Both the position numbers and the translations under genes were made by a program. A stretch of DNA of 64,000 bases from a virus: positions 62,001 through 126,000 of IMG/VR virus record IMGVR_UViG_3300044692_000034. One strand, 5' to 3'. Under the pieces are notes generated by a model. That model saw only the letters and a list, made by a program, of their open reading frames with translations, was not told the DNA's origin and did no database searches. Below, piece after piece: positions 24,954-33,272 of this stretch. How positions within the stretch are numbered: the first letter of the stretch is position 1; every line of letters begins with the position of its first letter.

Positions 24954-25589
24954 CTAGTCGAATAGTTTCGTGGTTTCCAGGTCGCCGCGCTTCTTGAGGA
25001 GCCTGTACCCCTCGTTAGCCCATTGCTCGAACCTGTCGGCAATGTCGCAGATCATTGTGATGCCGTCCTTGCGCTCTGCGTTCGTGCCTTCCGCCTTGCG
25101 CGTCCCGAACTCGCCTCTGTAGGGATACGCACCGATGTACGCGATCGCCCACTTGATTTCTTCGGGCTTGTACTTCTTGAGCCACTTCTCAACCGCGTCG
25201 AAGCGGTCGTCGGTTAGCTTGCTGTTCGGATGCCCGGTCTGCTCTTTCCAGTAGTTGAAGATGTCCTGAACGATTGGCCGCTTCGGGCTCTTTGCTCTCG
25301 CGTTGTCACGCTCATTCTCCAGCCGCGTGACCTTTGACCTATAGCTGCGTAGCTCCCTCTCCGCTTCGGCGAGTTGCTGCAACGCTCGTTCTGCTTCCGT
25401 CTTGTAGTGCTGGCAGTCTTCGCACAGTAGCTCACCGGTGGTGCCATCGACGAGCCGTAGCTGAGGTCGCGGGGCCTGCGGATCTGCGACCTGGCTCGGG
25501 TGGTACGAGTGGTGGTAGTCAGGCGCAATCGAGTCCGGCAGCAGGTCGTCCGGGTGCACTCCTCCTAGCTCATCGATGGCTCGTGCCAT
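24954..25589 (-). CDS. Probable replication protein (helicase-loader-like)
   Basis: 211 aa from the ATG at 25589, overlapping the previous stop (TAATG). A CEDCQHYKTEAE knuckle and a coiled coil (ERALQQLAEAERELRSYRSKVTRLENERDNARAK, about residues 65-105) precede a C-terminal helical domain (IFNYWKEQTGHPNSKLTDDRFDAVEKWLKKY...) that resembles the conserved C-terminus of phage replication or helicase-loader proteins. Placed next to the primase zinc-finger protein, which supports this. Moderate certainty. Confidence 0.55.
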   Translation of the reverse strand: MARAIDELGGVHPDDLLPDSIAPDYHHSYHPSQVADPQAPRPQLRLVDGTTGELLCEDCQHYKTEAERALQQLAEAERELRSYRSKVTRLENERDNARAKSPKRPIVQDIFNYWKEQTGHPNSKLTDDRFDAVEKWLKKYKPEEIKWAIAYIGAYPYRGEFGTRKAEGTNAERKDGITMICDIADRFEQWANEGYRLLKKRGDLETTKLFD

Positions 25590-26212
25590 TACGACTCCTC
25601 GATCGCCGGCCGAGTACGAAGAGGCCTCTCGCGGTGCCGCATGACCTTGCCCTTGAGACCCTGCATGAACGCCTGGTTCCTGCACCCGTTGGGGCAATCG
25701 ATGTACAAGCCGCCGCCGGGCTCGGCGGGCTGCGCAGCAATCCTAATTTCACCGTACACAGGATCGTTTCTCGTGTACGCCGGGACTGCCTGTCTTGGTG
25801 CTCTTGTCCTCAGCCATGCCCCCTGCGCCCCGCAGAACATGCAGTCGCAGCTCACCATGACCATCCACGGCTCGTGAATCTCGTCGAGCAGCGCCAAGAC
25901 GTCCATGAGCTTCTTTGCGCGGCGTGCCGGCGGGGGCGGTGGTGCGACATCGATGCTGCGCGCGTGGCTCTCGCCCGGCCGCAGCAGGTCACGGTACGTC
26001 AATCCGAGAGGACGAAGGATGTCGTTGATCTTGCAGTCGTACACGAAACAGTGCACGCTCGCGTTCCCTTCGAGCCCTTCTTTGACGAGCAGGTTGTGAT
26101 CGTCTCCGTCGTGCGCCGGGCACTTCGCACGGAACTTGTGGATAGGGCCGCGCGGATCGAACCCATGCGCGTCAAGCGCCTCGTACACAGTGCGGCAAGG
26201 GTCCGCGCTCAC
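25589..26212 (-). CDS. Primase-type CHC2 zinc-finger protein
   Basis: 207 aa from a GTG at 26212 (GTGA overlap). Residues about 25-80 read as a DnaG-like CHC2 finger: KFRAKCPAHDGDDHNLLV...VHCFVYDCKINDILRPLGL. A second zinc knuckle CDCMFC and a C-X3-C (CPNGC) follow. There is no visible TOPRIM domain, so it may be the DNA-recognition part of a split primase. Lies in the replication block. Confidence 0.68.
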   Translation of the reverse strand: MSADPCRTVYEALDAHGFDPRGPIHKFRAKCPAHDGDDHNLLVKEGLEGNASVHCFVYDCKINDILRPLGLTYRDLLRPGESHARSIDVAPPPPPARRAKKLMDVLALLDEIHEPWMVMVSCDCMFCGAQGAWLRTRAPRQAVPAYTRNDPVYGEIRIAAQPAEPGGGLYIDCPNGCRNQAFMQGLKGKVMRHRERPLRTRPAIEES

Positions 26213-26694
26213 CCTATCCACGCCCCAACGCGACGCTGACTCGGCCTCCAGTAGTACTCGTACTGGCACTGCTGGCACAGCGGCTCCCCGGTCTCAGGCA
26301 GCTTGACAACCGCCGGCCTGTCAGTGTGGACGTGGCACCACTCCCACCCCGGGTACGTCCCACGGAACGGAAGCCCGTCTGCTTCGGGGTCGACCATACC
26401 GCCGTCTTGCGTGACGTGCACCGCGATGGTCGGCACGGGCATATGGGTGCGGTCTGTCTGGAATGGGCCGCAATGCGGCCCCTCGCAGATCGTGTACTCG
26501 TGCTCGTAGTGGACGACCTTGGCGTACCCGCACACGGGGCACAGCCTCAGGATCCACATGAGTGGGCGGTCGCCTGGTGTCTCACGCAGGTTCGTTGAGT
26601 CGCAGCCGCCGCACTTCTCTGGCAGCGTGTCCATCGTGCCGGCTGTGTACGACCCGCAGTCGAGACACTGAACCTGTTTTTGCGGACGTATCAC
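26209..26694 (-). CDS. Multi-zinc-ribbon protein
   Basis: 161 aa from a GTG at 26694. Four Cys-pair knuckles (CLDCGSY, CGGCDS, CPVCGYA with ICEGPHCGPF, CQQCQYEY) suggest two or three structural zinc sites along the chain. No enzyme motif is seen. Between the methyltransferase and primase genes. Confidence 0.65.
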   Translation of the reverse strand: MIRPQKQVQCLDCGSYTAGTMDTLPEKCGGCDSTNLRETPGDRPLMWILRLCPVCGYAKVVHYEHEYTICEGPHCGPFQTDRTHMPVPTIAVHVTQDGGMVDPEADGLPFRGTYPGWEWCHVHTDRPAVVKLPETGEPLCQQCQYEYYWRPSQRRVGAWIG

Positions 26695-26696
26695 AG

Positions 26697-27827
26697 CTAC
26701 GCCTCAACTTCGGGGTTGCCGCACGCCTCGGACGCCTTCTTCGGGTCGCCCTTGGCGAACACGAGCACGTGCTGATGGCAGCGCTCAAGCTTGCGGCTCG
26801 CGTTCACGTGCTTCGCGGCGCGGAGCATGGCCGTGCCCACGGAGCCCAGCAAGATGGCCTCGTTGTACAGGTGCATGCCGCAATCCTGCGCCGCCTGAAT
26901 CGCGTCCTTCATCACGCCGTACGCGAAGCCTGTCTTCTTGTTGCGGACCTCGCCGAGCACCCACACACTGAACGCGTCCTTGACGAGCAGGTCAGTTGAC
27001 TGAGCCATCGCGGAGCGCAGCATTGCCCTGAACGTCGAGTACGGTGCCGTCGACAGGTCGCGCGGGTCGTCGCTGTACACCTCCAGGTCGGCGTATGGCG
27101 GGCACGTCATGACCAGGTTGGCTTTGTCGAGTCCCATCGACCGCAGGCTGGTAGCGTCGCCCTCGTGCCACGTAGGCGCCGCAGGCGTACGCCCGAAATC
27201 AAATGCTCCGCTGAGGATTTCCTCAGCCTGCTTGCGATTATCCTCGACCTGTTCTGGCCGTAGCTCGACGCCGGTGTACTCGCGGCCGAGCGCGCCGGAG
27301 ACGACACCGCGCACAGCACCACCCGCGAACGGGTCTAGGACCTTGAGCCCTGGCGCACTGAACCAGCGGACGATGATCTCGCACAGCAGCGGATCGAAGA
27401 CGCTCGTGCCGGTCTTGAGTGACCCACTTGCGCCTTCCATCTCCTTCTCGCGGTCGTAGTACTTGGTGCGGAACTCCTTGGTCGAGATCTCCCGGCCAAG
27501 CTCCGCCTCGACCTCCGCCTTACGCGTGTAGAACTTCGGGTCGCCGTTGACGCCGGAGTTCATCATGAGACCCTTGTCGCGGCCCAGCTCTGAGCGGAGC
27601 CCGATGCTCAACCACTGGTCGCGACGTTCCTTCCAGTACCCGGCGCGCGTGTCGAGCACAGTGAACGGCGGCACCACGAACTTGTCGGTCAGTTTAGGCG
27701 CGGCGCCCTTGATGGCAATGACCTCGCCGGCGAGGTTGCGTTGCTCACCGTGGTCAACCTCCATGTCGAATCCGAGCTGCGGTGTGAGCGCATCCTTCAA
27801 CGCAGCGTCTGCCTTCTTACCGGCCAA
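26697..27827 (-). CDS. DNA methyltransferase (amino-methyltransferase type), copy 2
   Basis: 376 aa. The SAM-binding motif I is VLDPFAGGAVRG (about residue 165) and the catalytic motif is TCPPYADLEVYSDDPRDLS (about 250), typical of N6-adenine/N4-cytosine methylases. It is a paralog of the protein at 28038-29516: both share DKFVVPP, TSVFDPLLCE, FSAPG, the catalytic block and a C-terminal CHQHVLVF. The target site cannot be read from sequence. No restriction partner is adjacent, so it may protect phage DNA. Overlaps the preceding small gene. Confidence 0.85.
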   Translation of the reverse strand: MAGKKADAALKDALTPQLGFDMEVDHGEQRNLAGEVIAIKGAAPKLTDKFVVPPFTVLDTRAGYWKERRDQWLSIGLRSELGRDKGLMMNSGVNGDPKFYTRKAEVEAELGREISTKEFRTKYYDREKEMEGASGSLKTGTSVFDPLLCEIIVRWFSAPGLKVLDPFAGGAVRGVVSGALGREYTGVELRPEQVEDNRKQAEEILSGAFDFGRTPAAPTWHEGDATSLRSMGLDKANLVMTCPPYADLEVYSDDPRDLSTAPYSTFRAMLRSAMAQSTDLLVKDAFSVWVLGEVRNKKTGFAYGVMKDAIQAAQDCGMHLYNEAILLGSVGTAMLRAAKHVNASRKLERCHQHVLVFAKGDPKKASEACGNPEVEA

Positions 27828-28041
27828 GGCTCACCTCTCCCTTCCCTACCGTGAGGTGCCACCCGCCGCACGCATCGCAGCGATACGCACCCCCCGGTTC
27901 GACCTCTGCTGGCACAGCCGCCTGCGCGTTCTCCATGTGGATGCTCACGGCCCGGCGTAGAGCCCTGCCCTGCGTACTGAAGTAAGCTTTGCCGGTCGGG
28001 CACACCGGCGTCGTCTTGTGTGGCTGCCGCTTCAGGCTCAT
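27817..28041 (-). CDS. Small zinc-ribbon protein between the two methylases
   Basis: 74 aa. Starts MSLKRQPHKTT and contains YRCDACGGWHLT, half of a zinc ribbon often found in actinophage proteins. Overlaps both flanking methylase genes, so it is co-translated with them. Possibly a partner or an RNA/DNA-binding helper; not known. Confidence 0.6.
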   Translation of the reverse strand: MSLKRQPHKTTPVCPTGKAYFSTQGRALRRAVSIHMENAQAAVPAEVEPGGAYRCDACGGWHLTVGKGEVSLGR

Positions 28042-29516
28042 ACGTCAAGCTCCGCCATGCCGCACGCCTCAGCCGCCTTCTTCCAGTCGCCCTTCACGAA
28101 CACGAGAACGTGCTGGTGGCAGCGAGTGATCTTGCGGGTACGCATGCTGCCCGCAGACCGCAATGCCGCAGTGCCGATGGAGTTCACGAGGACCAGCTCG
28201 TTGTAGAGCGGCATGTCGCATTCGCGCGCCATGAGCTTCGTGTCAGTCACGAGGTCGTATGGCATGCCCGATTTGGCGTTGCGTGCCTCACCGATCACGA
28301 CCACGGCGAAGCGGTCCTTCTTCAGGCGCTCGGCTGCTGCTGCTAGAGCTTGCGAGAGGAGCGCACGGAACGTCGCATACGTCGCCGTCGAGAGATCGCG
28401 TGGATCGTCGGAGTAGACCTCCAGGTCCGCGTAGGGCGGGCACGTGAAGATGAGGTCAGCGCTTGTCGGAGCGTCGGCGATGTTGCGAAGCTGTGTGGCA
28501 TCTCCCTCGATCCACGTCGGCTTGATGAACTCGCGACCGATGTCAATGCGGTCGGCGGTGTTGACGGTCGTGCAACGCGCGTTGAGCCATTCGGCTTGGT
28601 CGCGGTTGTCGGTGACCTGCTCGGCGCGTAGCTCGATGCCGGTGTAGCGGCGGCCGAGCACGCCGGCCATGATCCCTCTCACGGCCCCGCCAGCGAAGGG
28701 GTCGAGCACGACGGCGCCGGGTGCACTGAACCAGCGGTACGCCACTTCGCAGAGCAAGGGGTCGAAGATGCTCGTGCCGGTCTGCTCGCCCGGTTCGTTG
28801 TAGATCGTCTCGGGCCGCATGCCGATCGTCTTCCACGCGCTGCGGCGTTCCTGCCAGTACGCCTGCCGCGTGTCCAGGATCGTGAGCGGCGGCACGACGA
28901 ACTTGTCGGACAGGCTCGGTGGCTTGGTGAGCACTGTCTCGACCTGTATGTTGAAGCCGAGCTGCGGGGCGAGAGACGCCGCGAGCGTCGCATCGGCGCC
29001 GGTGCCTTCTTGCTTCGGCTCGGCGCCCTCGCGGTTCTGCTCGAACTTCTCGCGTCCGGGCCATGCCAGCGCGTCGGTACGCAGAGAGCGGCGCCGTAGC
29101 GGCTCATGCCCGCCGTCCACAGCCCCGAACAGGTCGGCTGCCGGTTCCGGTTCCGGCTCGGGCTCGGGCTCCGGCTCCGGCGTGGACTCGGGAGCCGACT
29201 CCTCGACGACGACCAGTTCTTCCGGTGCCGGTGGCGCATCGGGCACAGCTACGCCGCACGTCCCGTCACAGTCTGTGAACCCGCATGCGCCGCACGCGGC
29301 GTCGACGAGCGTCTGGCCCCTCACGGGCACGGGCGCAAGCACAGGCTCATCCCACTCAGGTTCGTAATCGGTCTCCGGCTCCGGCTCGTCGAACAACGAC
29401 GGCCCCGCCGAGCTGACCTTGCCTAGAGCACGCGCGCGTTCGATAGCTGCACTAGCAGATGCCAGTGCCTCTGGAGACATGTTCTCCAGACCCCTCTTCG
29501 GTTCAGCGCGGGCCAT
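28038..29516 (-). CDS. DNA methyltransferase (amino-methyltransferase type), copy 1
   Basis: 492 aa from the ATG at 29516 (TGATG overlap). A 210-residue N-terminal extension carries a Cys cluster (CGACGFTDCDGTCG) and a Pro/Glu repeat (PEPEPEPEPEPEP) absent from copy 2. The methylase part has VLDPFAGGAVRG and FTCPPYADLEVYSDDPRDLS. Copy 1 and copy 2 are a tandem duplication with clear divergence outside the motifs. A longer reading to 29720 is rejected because that stretch is coded by the upstream gene. Confidence 0.85.
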   Translation of the reverse strand: MARAEPKRGLENMSPEALASASAAIERARALGKVSSAGPSLFDEPEPETDYEPEWDEPVLAPVPVRGQTLVDAACGACGFTDCDGTCGVAVPDAPPAPEELVVVEESAPESTPEPEPEPEPEPEPAADLFGAVDGGHEPLRRRSLRTDALAWPGREKFEQNREGAEPKQEGTGADATLAASLAPQLGFNIQVETVLTKPPSLSDKFVVPPLTILDTRQAYWQERRSAWKTIGMRPETIYNEPGEQTGTSIFDPLLCEVAYRWFSAPGAVVLDPFAGGAVRGIMAGVLGRRYTGIELRAEQVTDNRDQAEWLNARCTTVNTADRIDIGREFIKPTWIEGDATQLRNIADAPTSADLIFTCPPYADLEVYSDDPRDLSTATYATFRALLSQALAAAAERLKKDRFAVVVIGEARNAKSGMPYDLVTDTKLMARECDMPLYNELVLVNSIGTAALRSAGSMRTRKITRCHQHVLVFVKGDWKKAAEACGMAELDV

Positions 29517-29989
29517 CAGACAGCTAGTGAGTCCTGGCCTGCCACATCGCCCTTCTCGCGATGGTTGCTCGGGCGGCCCATCCACTGCCGGATGGTTCCG
29601 ATCTTCGGCCACCGGTGGTTGGCCAGAAGGAAGTCGTCGAGCTTCGCGAAGAACGCTTCGCGCTTCTCCGGGTCGGACGTGAGTTCCTTGTCCTGCGCCG
29701 GCTCGGTAAGCGCGTGCCACGGCGCGTCGAACTCCAGCGCCGCCTCAGTGAGCCCCGTCGACGACCAGAACGCGGCGACGGCCTCGGCCTCGGCCAGCCG
29801 TTGCAGGCGCGTCACCGACCCCTGCACCGGGATGTCGAACATCTCGGCCATCTGCTCACGCGTGTACGAGCTGCCAAGCCGGTAGACGGCGTCGACGATC
29901 AGCAGGAGCATGCGCGTTGGCACGGCGTCCGACTGCTTGATCAGTCCGAGCTGCTGAAAACTCGTGTACTTGCTTCTGTAGCGGCTCAT
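29516..29989 (-). CDS. Hypothetical protein, possible winged helix
   Basis: 157 aa. Residues 25-80 (RMLLLIVDAVYRLGSSYTREQMAEMFDIPVQGSVTRLQRLAEAEAV) look like a winged-helix or MarR-like DNA-binding unit. Coupled to the methylase gene by a 1-base overlap. No family assigned. Confidence 0.55.
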   Translation of the reverse strand: MSRYRSKYTSFQQLGLIKQSDAVPTRMLLLIVDAVYRLGSSYTREQMAEMFDIPVQGSVTRLQRLAEAEAVAAFWSSTGLTEAALEFDAPWHALTEPAQDKELTSDPEKREAFFAKLDDFLLANHRWPKIGTIRQWMGRPSNHREKGDVAGQDSLAV

Positions 29990-30204
29990 TACTCCTCCTT
30001 CGGAGCGGTCGGCAACGCGCTCCGGATTCTGTCCAATTCCCTCATCTCGTTCCGGTAGCTCTCGTGGGCCGCCTCCCTGGCCCGCTTGATCTCCCGTATC
30101 GCCCTACGCCACGTCTTCTTGTCTTCTTTGCTCGCGCTGCTGTCAATGAGCCCAACGATCCAGTCCAACTCGTTAGGTGTCAGCTCTGCGCGCGCTACAG
30201 CCAT
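29989..30204 (-). CDS. Small helical protein
   Basis: 71 aa, mostly a charged helix (KKTWRRAIREIKRAREAAHESYRNEMRELDRI), likely coiled coil. TAATG and TGATG overlaps on both sides. Function unknown. Confidence 0.55.
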   Translation of the reverse strand: MAVARAELTPNELDWIVGLIDSSASKEDKKTWRRAIREIKRAREAAHESYRNEMRELDRIRSALPTAPKEE

Positions 30205-30488
30205 CAGCAGTCCAACCGTTCGACGCCGACGGCAAAGATGGCTCGCTCGGCTTCGAGCGCCGCTGCGTCAGCGACAAACTCGGCCGAGCAGCCCGGGTTC
30301 TGAATGGCGTTGAGGGTCGCCATACGAACCCTCGAACGGATCTGGCCGACCGCATTGCTGCCCAGCGCGTAGCGCCGGGCCGGCTTCGCACCGGGTCCCA
30401 GGAGCGAAGCGCGAACGAGATCGGCCTGTGTCGTAGACGACACGGATCCGGACGTATGAGATTGAGAACCACCAGTAAGATCCGGCAC
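30204..30488 (-). CDS. Small hypothetical protein, first gene of the methylase operon
   Basis: 94 aa from a GTG at 30488 with GGGAGG upstream. N-terminal Ser/Thr-rich, C-terminal helix (CSAEFVADAAALEAERAIFAVGVERL). It begins a tightly coupled run of minus-strand genes after a 262-base gap. Confidence 0.5.
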   Translation of the reverse strand: MPDLTGGSQSHTSGSVSSTTQADLVRASLLGPGAKPARRYALGSNAVGQIRSRVRMATLNAIQNPGCSAEFVADAAALEAERAIFAVGVERLDC

Positions 30489-30750
30489 AACGCCTCCCTC
30501 ATAGGCGTTCGTTAGGACGGTCGCTCAGTCGTATGGACCCCGGCTGAGCAGAGAGCACAGCGTATACCCGCCCGGCGCGAGCATGTTGGGGCGTCTCGCC
30601 GAAGTGTCTGGCGCGGCGCCCTAACTTGCCGCTCTACATGAGAGACCCGGCCGCATACCCGCCAAATGCAGGCGGTCTGCGGGTTTTGAGAGTGTCGTCA
30701 ACTACCCGTTTGGTAGCCGTGCTGACACTCTTCCGGACCTCTCGGCCCGC
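30489..30750 (-). promoter_or_regulatory. Intergenic control region
   Basis: No gene is seen. It holds a two-part hairpin (AGAGTGTC 30689-30696 with GACACTCT 30724-30731; inner CTACC/GGTAG) just after the gene at 30751, probably its terminator. The 9-base repeat ATACCCGCC occurs at 30564-30572 and 30655-30663 (minus strand GGCGGGTAT), a possible binding site or -10 context. No convincing -35/-10 pair was found. Confidence 0.4.
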
Positions 30751-31335
30751 TTAGTCCAACGGACCTTTACCGTTGCCCTCGGCGAGCACCTTTTCCATCT
30801 TGGCCCTCATGTTGTCGAGGAGCCGGCCGGCGCCGCTCGTGTTGCCCGCCGCAAGCATGCGGTCGAACTCGCGCATCACCGCGTCTTCGCCGGTGCCGAG
30901 GTACTCGACGAAGATCGGGGTCAGCTCGGCGCTGACCTTCCACTCCTCGATGTTGCGGGTGTCGTCGTCGCGCCACTCGCCGATCGGCGTCTTGATGTAG
31001 CGTGAGACCTGGCAGAGCGCCGACACCCGGACGCGGCTACGCGGGTCGATGAGGCCGCCACGCAACGGGACCTGAGCACCACGCATCGCAACACGCGTCG
31101 TGACCGTCTCGTTCGGGCCGACGAGGTTGTTGACGGTGATCTCCGGGTCGCCGTCGAGAACGCCGTTCTCGAAGAGCTGCTGCTGCGTCAGGTCCTGCTC
31201 GTGCGCGCCGTTGGCCGCAGCCGCCGCGCGCTCCGCAATCGTCAGCGGCTTGCCCTTCGGCTTCTCGTCCTCGCCGACCAGCTCACTGCGCGGCGTCTCC
31301 TTCTGCCCACTCTTGTTCGTTGTTTGGTCGCTCAT
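30751..31335 (-). CDS. Hypothetical protein
   Basis: 194 aa. Polar N-terminal 60 residues (KSGQKETPRSELVGEDEKPKGK), then a folded core with RVAMRGAQVPLRGGLIDPRSRVRVSALCQVSRYI and a helical C-terminus. GGGAGGATC lies before the ATG. Could be a DNA-metabolism accessory, but no family is recognised. Confidence 0.6.
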   Translation of the reverse strand: MSDQTTNKSGQKETPRSELVGEDEKPKGKPLTIAERAAAAANGAHEQDLTQQQLFENGVLDGDPEITVNNLVGPNETVTTRVAMRGAQVPLRGGLIDPRSRVRVSALCQVSRYIKTPIGEWRDDDTRNIEEWKVSAELTPIFVEYLGTGEDAVMREFDRMLAAGNTSGAGRLLDNMRAKMEKVLAEGNGKGPLD

Positions 31336-31627
31336 CCGATCCTCCCGTCAACGCCGACACCACGATGTCGACCAGTTTCATGTAGTGCTTGCCTGACCGC
31401 TCAAACCGCACATCGAGAAACCCGGGGTTGTCGACTGCGATCCCGCTGCGCTTGATGTCATACTCGCACAGCGCCCTCGCGGCAGCCTCAAGGCGGTCCT
31501 TGGTGAGCGGCAGGGTACTGCCGCCTTCCTCTTGCTGCTGCCGGACCTGCTCTTCTTGCCGCTTCTCGTCCTCCCGCACGAAGTCTTCGAACAGGTTGCC
31601 CCAGCCTGTGTCAAGTGGCCCCGCCAT
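31283..31627 (-). CDS. Hypothetical protein
   Basis: 114 aa from the ATG at 31627 (GGAAGGA upstream). A Gln/Glu-rich helix (REDEKRQEEQVRQQQEEGG) precedes a small domain (RLEAAARALCEYDIKRSGIAVDN). Overlaps the HNH gene by 17 bases and the next by 53. Confidence 0.55.
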   Translation of the reverse strand: MAGPLDTGWGNLFEDFVREDEKRQEEQVRQQQEEGGSTLPLTKDRLEAAARALCEYDIKRSGIAVDNPGFLDVRFERSGKHYMKLVDIVVSALTGGSDERPNNEQEWAEGDAAQ

Positions 31628-32090
31628 CTGTTCCTTCCGTGTCGTAGTACCGCTCAAGGTACAGGACCCTGTCATCGTGGCCGTCGAGAAGTTCGAAGAA
31701 CGTGCGTGGTAGCTCCGTCACGCGCACCTTCCTGTTGTGCCGCTCATGATTGTCGTGGCAGCCACGGCACAGCGGTATGACGTTGCGCCACTCCAACTCA
31801 AGGCTGAGGAAGTGCTGTACCGGCAAGATGTGATGCGGGTCAATCCATGACGGGCTGCCGCACACGACACAGCAGCCCTCGGTTGCCGCGTACGCCAGTT
31901 CTTTCACCGCATCTGGTAGCGGGTCGCGGCGGTTGCTGTTCGCCACAGCGCGTTGTTTAAACTCACGCACCTTGCCGGCGTCAGCCTTGAGCGGCTTGTC
32001 ACCCGGCTTAAGCCCTGACGTCCGCTTGAGCCCCTTCTCAGGGTCGCGTTTGAGCGGCTTGTCCCCCCGCCGTAGCTGCGACCGTTTCAA
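31611..32090 (-). CDS. HNH endonuclease
   Basis: 159 aa from a TTG start at 32090 that overlaps the previous stop (TTGA). Basic N-terminus with KPLK repeats, then a classic HNH: CCVVCGSPSWIDPHHILPVQHF and NVIPLCRGCHDNHERHN with the zinc-binding cysteines. May be a homing-type or packaging/replication nuclease. It is not next to terminase genes in this window. Confidence 0.85.
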   Translation of the reverse strand: MKRSQLRRGDKPLKRDPEKGLKRTSGLKPGDKPLKADAGKVREFKQRAVANSNRRDPLPDAVKELAYAATEGCCVVCGSPSWIDPHHILPVQHFLSLELEWRNVIPLCRGCHDNHERHNRKVRVTELPRTFFELLDGHDDRVLYLERYYDTEGTDGGAT

Positions 32091-32614
32091 AAGAGCCGCG
32101 TGGGGTCTAGCTCGATGTCGAACTTCTGTTCCAGCTTGCGGACGTCGTCGGCGATCGCGAGGTTGTAGACGGGCACGCCGTAGTGCCGGCACAGCCGCAT
32201 CGACTGCGCGGTGCCGCCGGTCTCGCGGCCGTTGGGCGTCCAGCACACTTGCATGTCAACAGGCTCGTTGCAGTTGCGGCCGAGCACCTGATGCGTATTC
32301 CTCGCCATGAGCAGCTGACCCGTACTCCCGAGCCGGTCCCACGCAGGATGGAACTTGCGCGCCAGCATCATCGCTAGCGGCGTCGGATAGTTGTAAACCT
32401 TCGCGGCCAGCAACGGCACGTTCTTGTTGAACGACATGAACGGTAGATAGACCGTCGCGTGCGTACCAGCGCCCTTCTCGAACGCCTGGTCCATGCCGGC
32501 GGCGTGCCCGCTGTAGCACTCCCACGACAGGCTCGCGAGATGCTGCGCGAGCCTGTACGCCATCTGCATGACCTCGACCGGCGAACGTCGCGACCCTACG
32601 CCTGCATAAACCAT
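32087..32614 (-). CDS. DprA/SLOG-like nucleotide-binding protein
   Basis: 175 aa. A Rossmann-like pattern starts with MVYAGVGSRRSP, then SGHAAGMDQAFEKGA and TGQLLMARNTHQVLGR...WTPNGRETGGTAQSMRLCRHYGVPVYNL. This matches DprA/SMF and LOG-like (SLOG) proteins found in phages, which bind nucleotides or DNA. The DprA RecA-interaction part is missing, so the role is open. Confidence 0.7.
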   Translation of the reverse strand: MVYAGVGSRRSPVEVMQMAYRLAQHLASLSWECYSGHAAGMDQAFEKGAGTHATVYLPFMSFNKNVPLLAAKVYNYPTPLAMMLARKFHPAWDRLGSTGQLLMARNTHQVLGRNCNEPVDMQVCWTPNGRETGGTAQSMRLCRHYGVPVYNLAIADDVRKLEQKFDIELDPTRLF

Positions 32615-32656
32615 TTGATCCTATGCCTTCATGTTTGCTGCTACCGCCGGCTGCAT

Positions 32657-33268
32657 CTACTCTCCGTCGTCGCACACCATGCCCGAACCGTACACGCTCG
32701 TATACGTTCGCCAGTCAACCCACGCGTCGCCGACCCAGAAGCCCCACACGCGAGCCGCCCGACCAGTCACGACCAGCGTCCATGCGCCCTCGGCGCGTGT
32801 CCTTGTGATGTGGGCGTGCTCGGCCTTGCGGTACCTGATGCATGGCGCTCGCATGATCTCGACCGTGTAGCCGGAGCCGTTGCACTTCGGGCAGTTGAGC
32901 CACGGGCCGCCTCCGTTCACGGCTCCGGGGCGCATGCACTCGCACGTGGTGAGGTCTTCGTACATGCCGCGCAGCACAACCGTGACGAACGGCCATGGGT
33001 GGTCGTGCGTGTCGCGGTCGTGCGAGTTCGGCAAGAAGCGGTGGAGCATGACCTTGTGCGAATGCGTCGACGTTGACCCGTCCGGCAGCGTCACGGCCTC
33101 GCGGCTTGTCGTGAACAGCATCCACCGCAGCAGCACCGGGCACGCTGCGTCGCCGATGACCTCGGGGTTGTGCCACCACCGCGCGACCCTCGGCGCCACG
33201 TAGCTGACCAGCGAAGCCAACGCCGTTGCCAGCCACGCCACACCCCACACCTTCAAGTGCTTCCGCAC
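32657..33268 (-). CDS. Membrane-anchored cupin-like protein
   Basis: 203 aa from a GTG at 33268. One N-terminal membrane segment (residues 8-27), then a cupin-type fold: MLHRFLPNSHDRDTHDHPWPFVTVVLRGMYED and late HAHITRTRAEGAWTLVVTG, with His ligands. A zinc-ribbon insert (CECMRP...CPKCNGSGY) lies between the halves. A metal-dependent sugar or small-molecule enzyme is possible; the substrate is unknown. Confidence 0.6.
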   Translation of the reverse strand: MRKHLKVWGVAWLATALASLVSYVAPRVARWWHNPEVIGDAACPVLLRWMLFTTSREAVTLPDGSTSTHSHKVMLHRFLPNSHDRDTHDHPWPFVTVVLRGMYEDLTTCECMRPGAVNGGGPWLNCPKCNGSGYTVEIMRAPCIRYRKAEHAHITRTRAEGAWTLVVTGRAARVWGFWVGDAWVDWRTYTSVYGSGMVCDDGE

Positions 33269-33272
33269 AGTG

